Below are positions 57,141 through 64,000 of a stretch of 64,000 nt of DNA, in pieces; position 1 is the stretch's first letter; the number at the start of each line of letters is the position of its first letter. This DNA comes from Eumeta japonica. Its lineage: Eukaryota > Arthropoda > Insecta > Lepidoptera > Psychidae. The notes below the pieces were generated by a model, which made no database searches, had not been told where the DNA came from, and saw only the letters and a list, made by a program, of their open reading frames with translations. The translations under genes were made by a program, and so were the position numbers. The stretch is from NCBI GenBank assembly GCA_005406025.1, contig BGZK01001453.1:85736-149735 (forward strand). The letters are read 5' to 3'.

Positions 57141-58033
57141 CAATAATGGCGATTTATAAACGTCAATTTGGTCGTTGAGCATATTATTATTATCTTTATG
57201 TTTTAAAATTTCGAAGGATTCCAAAACATTCAAACGTAACCCTTCTCACACACATACAAGACATCGAATTTGTGATCATTATTAAGCTTATGACCGGTTT
57301 CTAATAGATGTTTAGCAAAATGGGATCTGTCTGATTTATTATTTTTAAAGGCCGAAATATGTTCTTTATATCTTTTTTCAAAGCAACGTCCGGTTTGTCC
57401 TATATGTATTGATTTACAGTCATCACAAGTTAATTTATAAATTCCAGATTTTTATTATTATTGTAATTTATCTTTATTGTTACATAAAGTTTTCAAATTA
57501 TTATTTGTTTTAAAGGCCATTATAAATATTATGTTTTTAATAATCTTGAAATTTTCTCGAAATTGTACCAAAATATGTCAAACTAGCTATATATTTTCTT
57601 TGATCTTTAGATTGTTGGATAGATACTTTTATTTATAATACTTTTTTGTTTTTATTAATGAGTCCAAATAATAATTTTTGCTATATCGTTTGCCAATGCT
57701 ATACTGTAAATGGTATTTAATTCTAAAAATTAAATTATTAATTAAAGGGGTATGGTGAATAACCGATGTATCATTGATTTATAACCACTCCATTTGTGCC
57801 ATGGATGATAAATGGGTATTGTAATATCTGTGCACGTGGGTTTCTATATATTTTAAATTCATGTCTATTATTTTTTCTGGTTAAGTCAAATCTAAAAATT
57901 ATAGAATTGTTTGTTTCTTCCTCTAGTTTAAATTGAATTTTTGGGTGTATACCATTAATATAATTTTGAAACAGATCTAATTCTATTGAATTACCCAGCC
58001 AATATATAATATCGTCCACATATCAAATAATAC
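57125..58033 (-). pseudogene. Penelope-like RT/GIY-YIG ORF, truncated inverted copy
   Basis: Starts on the minus strand at the RT active-site region (YVDDIIYWLGNSIELD, complement of about 58,030-57,985). It runs through the thumb-like segment (FQNYINGIHPKIQFKLEEE), a 'LTRKNNRHEFKIYR' block, then linker sequence and the GIY-YIG endonuclease (CKSIYIGQTGRCFEKR near 57,420-57,370), ending with 'LLDACL' and the stop next to the pseudo-LTR. At least two frameshifts are present (for example in the T-run near 57,470). The abrupt 5' end at the YVDDI codons is the junction with the plus-strand array. Confidence 0.9.
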
Positions 58034-58443
58034 AGCCTGTAACTAGGCATGTTGGTGATAGTTGGTCTGTGACATTTGACAACATATCTATCGGTGATCT
58101 GTGGCTGTCTTAATAATAATGTTTTCGTCGCTCTTTGACATTGCATGACAGCGGCCTGTCTAACAGGTTGTGTTGGTTGTTTTAACGCTCCTTGCACCCT
58201 GGTGGTGGATGTGACTGTCGGCAATTTCCTGAAGATGTGCCTTGGCATGAAACGTACGTGAACTAATGTAATTGAATGGTTGGCGGAATTAGATAATTAT
58301 AGTAATAAATAACACTTGGGTGCCGATATCTGTCAATCCTCTAGGTCATCATTTAAATCATTTGGATGAGATTCGTAGTGGAGACAGATTCGAATCAGAG
58401 ATGGGTTGCATGCCATGTTAATACATGTTGCAGGCAGAGCGTC
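58033..58443 (+). repeat. Penelope pseudo-LTR 1
   Basis: Begins at 'cctgtaact' (58,036), having lost the first bases of the inverted repeat at the junction. It ends with CAGGCAGAGCGTC (58,431-58,443), which has a 1-base insertion. It matches the 60.8 and 63.5 kb blocks along its length. Confidence 0.92.
58223..58262 (+). ncRNA. Hammerhead ribozyme core (candidate, damaged)
   Basis: CTGAAGA (58,229-58,235), shortened stem-loop TGCC-TT-GGCA, GAAA (58,249-58,252), ACGTACGT, but the cleavage triplet reads GTG because the A is missing. Probably inactive as written. Confidence 0.55.
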
Positions 58444-58479
58444 TACTATAGTTTTCACCAGATGCCTCATACAATACAA

Positions 58480-60806
58480 TATTTAAAAACGGCAAGTCTA
58501 GCTGAACAGGTGAAATTGCTCTATATTAGTTGCCAAATTACACCGGTTAGCAACCCAAAATGTTTGGACACAACCAAGATGCAAGCGTCTTAACGTTATT
58601 CTAATTATATCAATATTCATATCAATAATAAAAGTAAAACGGCTAATATAACATTACTAAAATCTCAAAGATCGGCTTAATATGAGGATGTCAAATGGAC
58701 ATAAAATAAAGATACCCTCAAAATTCATTTGAAAGTATTATATTCGGAATTATCGTTCAAATTACACTAACATCGAATTCGATTTAGTTGATCAAAAGCT
58801 AGAAAATTGGCCTCTATAATCATTCACAAAAAAGTTCTTAACGCAAAATAAAAATTACAACGTTTAGTGATAGATAAAAACAGTCTAATCACGCTGACAA
58901 TTCGAGACAAAACAATAAAACTAATTGTTCCTTCTATCGAGAATAAAAATTATCAAATATAAAAAATGAGAATCGCTTCAAAGAGAATAAAATATAATTT
59001 GCATAAATTTCGAATAATAAAACGCGAAATGAGACACTGGCGATAGATACAAAATATCTCTGCACAAAAGTAAATGTAACGAGTCCATAAAATACAAAAT
59101 TTCGGATTTAATAAAATTTAATAATAGTAATACCATTTCGGACTATGTATACAATGTAGATCATAAAACGTTAATATCATTAAAACAAAAATATTGAAAG
59201 AAAATATAGTTATTAGTAAAGCCGATAAAGGGAACGCTATTGTAATAATGAACAAGTCGGATTCAATTACTAAGGTTAATAATATAATTAATAGCGAAAA
59301 TTTCAAAATTAAAAATATGATCCCACCAATAAATATATTTTAGAAATGTTAAACAAAATTTATCGTTTCCAAAATTTTATTGACTAAAGAATCAGAAAAA
59401 GAAATTTGATACCGATGAATCCACAGACCCCTAGATTGTATGGTTTGCCAAAGTACATAAAAGAGGTGAGCCGGTTCGTCCGGTGGTAATCGTAATGCAG
59501 GCATACAACATGATTAGCTAAATACATAAATGATATAATAAAAGAAAAAATTTCATTCAACCCAAAATATGGTTTGGTTAATAGTTTAGACCTGGTTAAC
59601 AAAATTAAAGATATTGTCCTTTAAACAATAGCAAATTTATCTCATTTGACGTAGACAGTTTATTTACTAATGTTCCTTTAGAATGCTTAACAATTATAAA
59701 AGATAAGTTAGATAAACAAAACTACATCCAGGCGAGAAGGACGATATCTTAAAATTAACAGAATTGTGCATGAATCAAAATTATTTCCGTTATAATAATC
59801 AATTTTATATACAAAAAGAAGGTCTAGCTATGGGTTCACCTTTAGGTCCATTAATGGCCGAAATTTTTAATGGATGAATTCGAAATTAAGCACATAGTAA
59901 ACAATAATAATATCCTGTATTATTTTAGATATGTGGACGATATTATTATGTGTTGGCTGGGTAATTCAATAAATTAGATCTGTTTCAAAATTATATTAAT
60001 GGCATACACCCCAAAATTCAATTTAAACTAGAGGAAGAAACAAACAATTCTATAAATTTTTGGATTTGACCTTAACCAGAAAAAACCATAGACAATTTAA
60101 AATATATAGAAACTACATGCACAGATGTTACAATACCCATTTCTTCTTGTCATCCATGGCAACACAAATTGGCGGCTTATAAATCAATGATACATCGGTT
60201 CACCATACCCTTAATAATCATAATTTCCCAGAATTAAATACCATTTACAGTATAGCATTGGCAAACGGATATAGCAAAAATGTATTGATGGACTCATTAA
60301 TAAAAACAAAAAGTATAAATAAAGTATCTATCCAACACAATCTAAAGATCAAAAGAAATATATAGCTAGTTTGACATATTTTGGTAATTTCGGAGAAAAT
60401 TTCAAGATTATTAAAAACATAATATTTATACGGCCTTAAAACAAATAATAATTTGAAAACTTTATGTAACAATAAAGATAAATTACACAATAATAAAATC
60501 GATTTATAAAAAAATTAAACTTGATGACTGTAAATCAATATATATAGGACAAACCGGACGTTGCTTTGAAAAAGATATAAAGAACATATTTCGGCCTTTA
60601 AAAATAATAAATCAGACAGATCCCATTTTGCTAAACATCTATGAAACCGGTCATGCTTATAATGATCCAAATTCGATGTCTTGCATGTGTGAGAAGGTTT
60701 GTTTGAATGTTTGGAATCCTTCGAAATTTAAAACATAAAGAATAATAATAATATGCTCAACGACCAAATTGACGTTTATAAATCGCCATTGGACGCTTGC
60801 CTGTAA
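58480..60806 (+). pseudogene. Penelope-like RT + GIY-YIG ORF, unit A
   Basis: The N-terminal region opens LKTASLAEQVKL (58,484-58,520). RT motif A reads FDVDSLFTNVP (59,646-59,678), the next block GLAMGSPLGPLMAE (59,821-59,862), and the active site RYVDDI (59,927-59,946). The endonuclease block SIYIGQTGRCFEK lies at 60,533-60,576, followed by a HFAKH segment and VCEK. The stop TAA (60,804-60,806) sits inside the first bases of the next pseudo-LTR. Many 1-3 base gains and losses break the frame, so no long ORF survives. Its product would copy RNA at a nicked target and cut DNA, as in other Penelope elements (family knowledge). Confidence 0.92.
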
Positions 60807-61193
60807 CTACTTGGGTAATGTTGGTGATGGTTAGTCTGTGACAGAAAAGCATATCGGTGGTGATCTGTGGCTGTCTTAATAATGTTTTCGTCGCTCTTTG
60901 ACCATTGCATGACAGGCCTGTCTGAGTTGTGTTGGTTGTTTTCGCTATTGCACCCTGGTGGATGTGACTGTCGGCAATTTCTGAAGATGTGCCTTGTTGG
61001 CATGAAACGTACGTAGAACTAAACAATGAATAGTTGGCGGAATTAGATAATTATAATAATAAATAACACTTGCTTAGGTGTTCGATATCTGTCAATCCTG
61101 GAATCAATATTCAATCATTTGGATAGAGATTCGTGGAAGATTCGGGAATCATGGTGGGTTGCGTATGCGTAATGCATGTTGCAGGCAAGCGTC
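60791..61193 (+). repeat. Penelope pseudo-LTR 2
   Basis: GACGCTTGCCTG at 60,792-60,803 and CAGGCAAGCGTC at 61,182-61,193 bound about 402 bp. It is shorter than the 434-444 bp of the 56.7 and 7.8 kb copies because of several small internal deletions. Confidence 0.93.
60975..61016 (+). ncRNA. Hammerhead ribozyme core (candidate)
   Basis: CTGAAGA (60,981-60,987), stem-loop GTGCC-TTGTT-GGCAT, GAAA (61,004-61,007), ACGTACGT and GTA (61,013-61,015). The three bases before CTGAAGA (TTT) pair only partly with the GAA after the cleavage site. Confidence 0.7.
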
Positions 61194-61215
61194 TATATGG
61201 ATTTCCGCGATTAAC

Positions 61216-63552
61216 AATACAATATTTAAAACGGCAAGTCTAGCTGAACAGGTGAAATTATATATTAGATTGACCAAATTACACCGGTTAGCAGCCCAAA
61301 ATGTTTGGTTTAACCAAGAATGCAAGCGTCTTAACGTTATTCCTAATTATATCAATATTCATATCAATAATAAAAGTAAAGCAGCTAATATAACATTACT
61401 AAAATCTCAAAAGATCTGGCTTAATGAGGAATGTCGTAAATGGTTTAAAATAAAGATACCCTCAAAATTCATTTGATGTATATTGGGAATTATCGTTTCA
61501 AATTACATAACATCGAATTCGATTTAGTTGATCAAAAGCTAGAAATTGGCCTCTATAATCATTCACAAAAAGTTCTTAACGCAAATAAAAATTCAACGTT
61601 TAGTGATAGATCAAAATAATTAATCCTTTGACAATTCGAACCAAAACAATAAAACTAATTGTTCCTTCTATCGAGAATAAAAATTTATCAAATATAAAAC
61701 TTAATAAAATGAAGAATCGCTTCTTAATAAAGGAATAAATATTCGAATAATAAAATGAAATGAGACACTGGCGATAGATACTGAAATATCTCTGCACAAA
61801 AGTAAATGTAACAGATCAAATACAATTTAGGATTTAATAAAATTTAATAATAGTAATACTCGGACTATGTATACAATGTAGATCATAAAACGTTAATATC
61901 ATTAAAACAAAAATATTGAAAGAAAATATAGTTATTAGTAAAGCCGATAAAGGGAACGCTATTGTAATAATGAACAAGTTGGATTACAATACTAAGGTTA
62001 ATAATATAATTAATAACGAAAAAAATTTCAAAAATTAAAATATGATCCCACAATAAATATATTGCGGAAGTTAAACAAAATTTATCGTTTCAAAATTTTT
62101 ATTGACTAAAGAATCAGAAAAGAAATTTGATACCGATGAATCCACAGGCCTAGATTGTATGGTTTGCAAAGAAATACATAAAGAGGGTGAGCCGGTTCGT
62201 CCGGTGGTATCATGTAATAGGCGCCAACATATAGATTAGCTAAATACATAAATGATATAATAAAAGAAAAATTTCATTCAACCCAAAATATGGTTTGGTT
62301 AATAGTTTAGACCTGGTTAACAAAATTAAAGATATTGTCCTTCAAACAATAGAATTTATCTCATTTGACGTAGACAGTTTATTTACTAATGTTCCCTTTA
62401 GAGAATGCAACAATTATAAAAGATAAGTTAGATAAACAAAACTACATCCAGGCGAGAAGGACGATATCTTAAAATTAACAGAATTTGCATGAATCAAAAT
62501 TATTTCCGTTATAATAATCAATTTTATATACAAAAGAAGGTCTAGCTATGGGTTCACCTTTAAGTCCATTAATGGCCGAAATTTTATGGATGAATTCAGT
62601 AAGCACATAGTAAACAATAATAATATCCTGTATTATTTTAGATATGTGGACGATATTATTATGTGTTGGCTGGGTAATTCAATAGAATTAGATCTGTTTC
62701 AAAATTATATTAATGGCATACACCCAAAATTCAATTTAAACTAGAGGAAGAAACAAACAATTCTATAAATTTTTAGATTTGACCTTAACCAGAAAAAATA
62801 ATAGACATGAATTTAAAATATATAGAAAACCCACGTACAGATATTACAATACCCATTTCTTCTTGTCATCCATGGCAACCAAATTGGCGGCTTATAAATC
62901 AATGATACATCGGTTATTCACCATACCCTTAATAATCATAATTTCCTTTTAGAATTAAATACCATTTACAGTTATAGCATTAGCAAAACGGATATAGCAA
63001 AAATGTATTGATGGACTCATTAATAAAAACAAAAAGTATTATAAATAAAAGTATCTATCAACACAATCTAAAGATCAAAAAGAAATATATAGCTAGTTTG
63101 ACATATTTTGGTACAATTTCGGAGAAAATTTCAAGATTATTAAAAAACATAATATTTATACGGCCTTTAAAACAAATAATAATTTGAAAACTTTATGTAA
63201 CAATAAAGATAAATTACACAATAATAAAAATCTGGAATTTATAAATTAACTTGTGATGACTGTAAATCAATATATATAGGACAAACCGGACGTTGCTTTG
63301 AAAAAAGATATAAAGAACATATTTCGGCCTTTAAAATAATAAATCAGACGAATCCCATTTTGCTAAACATCTATTAGAAACCGGTCATAAGCTTAATAAT
63401 GATCACAAATTCGATGTATTGCATGTGTGTGAGAAGGGTTACGTTTGAATGTTTTGGAATCCTTCGAAATTTTAAAACATAAAGATAATAATAATATGCT
63501 CAACGACAAATTGACGTTTATAAATCGCCATTATTGGACGCTTGCCTGCGTA
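61216..63552 (+). pseudogene. Penelope-like RT + GIY-YIG ORF, unit B
   Basis: Same order as unit A. The N-terminus (LKTASLAEQVKL near 61,225) stays open to about 61,476, including TKLHRLAAQNVWFNQECKRL and NYINIHINNKSKAANITLLK. RT motif A FDVDSLFTNVP is at 62,362-62,395, GLAMGSPLSPLMAE at 62,539-62,580 and RYVDDIIMCW at 62,639-62,668. GIY-YIG (CDDCKSIYIGQTGRCFEKR) lies at 63,252-63,308. It differs from unit A almost only by indels. The end reads DACL with an extra CG before TAA. Confidence 0.92.
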
Positions 63553-63958
63553 ACTACTTAGGTAATGTTGGTGATGATGGTTAGTCTGTGACATTTGACA
63601 AACATGTCTATCGGTGGTGATCTGTGGCTGTCTTAATAATGTTTCGTCGCTCTTTGACCATTGCATGACAGCGGCCTGTCTAACGAGGTTGTGTTGGTTG
63701 TTTTAACGCTCCTTGCACCCTGGTGGATGTGACTGTCGGCAATTTCCTGAAGATGCCTTGTTGTGAAACGTACGTAGAACTAAACAATTTAATAATTGGC
63801 GGAATTAGATAATTATAGTAATAAATAACACTTGCTTAGGTGTTCGATATCTGTCATGGAATCAATATTCAATCATTTGGGAGATTCGTAGTGGAAGAGC
63901 AGATTCAGTCAGCAGTGGGTTGCATGCTGCATGTTAATACATGTTGCAGGCAAGCGTC
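63537..63958 (+). repeat. Penelope pseudo-LTR 3
   Basis: GACGCTTGCCTG (63,537-63,548) to CAGGCAAGCGTC (63,947-63,958), about 422 bp, followed by the 3' tail 'cctcatacaatacaataaat' to the window edge. Confidence 0.93.
63741..63777 (+). ncRNA. Hammerhead ribozyme core (candidate, stem II damaged)
   Basis: CTGAAGA (63,747-63,753), GAAA (63,765-63,768), ACGTACGT and GTA (63,774-63,776) are intact. The stem-loop reads TGCCTTGTTG, having lost the GGCA side of stem II. Confidence 0.55.
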
Positions 63959-64000
63959 TATAAGTTTCCGCGAATTGCCACCTCATACAATACAATAAAT
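63959..64000 (+). mobile_element. Start of a third tandem Penelope unit or 3' tail
   Basis: The sequence after pseudo-LTR 3 matches the tail/leader that precedes units A and B. The window ends before it can be told whether another coding unit follows. Confidence 0.7.

Larger units (their letters stand above)
56705..64000. mobile_element. Penelope-like element array (inverted + tandem copies)
   Basis: Three coding copies and four pseudo-LTR blocks. A minus-strand copy (56,705-58,033) contains pseudo-LTR, endonuclease and the RT palm back to YVDDI. It abuts two plus-strand units arranged pseudo-LTR / RT-endonuclease / pseudo-LTR / RT-endonuclease / pseudo-LTR, and a further unit begins at about 63,960. 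The unit lengths, measured from the same motif, are 2,764 and 2,745 bp. Penelope elements are known for tandem units, pseudo-LTRs and attached inverted 5'-truncated copies, and the layout fits this closely. Confidence 0.95.

Noticed and set aside
56890..57159. 89-codon frame repeated at 60,757-61,026 (minus) and in part at 63,472-63,666
   Set aside because: It is the antisense of the noncoding Penelope pseudo-LTR. It recurs because the pseudo-LTR recurs, and its C-terminal part differs by frameshifts between copies.

Overview
The window looks like insect nuclear DNA, most likely from a moth or butterfly (inference). It is strongly A+T-rich, has no bacterial-style gene packing, and has no open frame longer than about 134 codons. 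Almost everything recognisable is a transposable element or its debris: a Penelope-like retroelement array, Helitron-like elements with minisatellite cores, two dead mariners, two dead LINEs, SINE-like repeats and several dispersed repeat families of the kind common in Lepidoptera. I found no host protein-coding gene, rRNA, intact tRNA or CRISPR array. The window is either intergenic or inside a large intron.

Layout. 1-7.3 kb: unassigned AT-rich DNA, a dispersed repeat (1.1-1.5 kb) and a Helitron-like element with a 7-unit minisatellite of about 105 bp (2.8-4.4 kb). 7.3-9 kb: two copies of a 'gggttccgtac' repeat flanking a 5'-truncated Penelope end. 9-15 kb: mostly unassigned, with a GT-rich stretch, a Helitron-like 3' end, a SINE-like box pair and a Penelope scrap. 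15.3-17 kb: an inverted second copy of the 2.8-4.4 kb element. 17-33 kb: GC-rich islands, a pair of related ~750-850 bp repeats (17.5 and 32.1 kb), and two minus-strand LINE reverse transcriptase remnants (20.7 and 24.1-25.5 kb). 33-41 kb: more GC islands, a degenerate AT minisatellite and two Lepidoptera-type repeats. 41.4-43.3 kb: a mariner broken by a 292-bp palindrome and further insertions. 44-56 kb: a second mariner (51.0-51.8 kb), 'GATTC' word arrays and unassigned DNA.

56.7-64 kb is the most informative part. A minus-strand, 5'-truncated Penelope-like copy abuts, head to head, a head-to-tail array of two full Penelope-like units (about 2.75 kb each) with three noncoding pseudo-LTR blocks. 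A further unit begins as the window ends. Each unit carries a reverse transcriptase (motifs FDVDSLFTNVP, AMGSP, YVDDI) followed by a GIY-YIG endonuclease, all broken by frameshifts. Each pseudo-LTR is bounded by a 12-bp inverted repeat and contains the conserved core of a hammerhead self-cleaving ribozyme. The copies differ from one another mainly by small deletions rather than substitutions, which suggests assembly error as much as biological decay.

A second theme is the unusually large number of short, nearly perfect inverted repeats with short spacers (at least 15). They look like products of fold-back template switching during replication. One lies inside a tandem array, where the neighbouring units show the state before the event.
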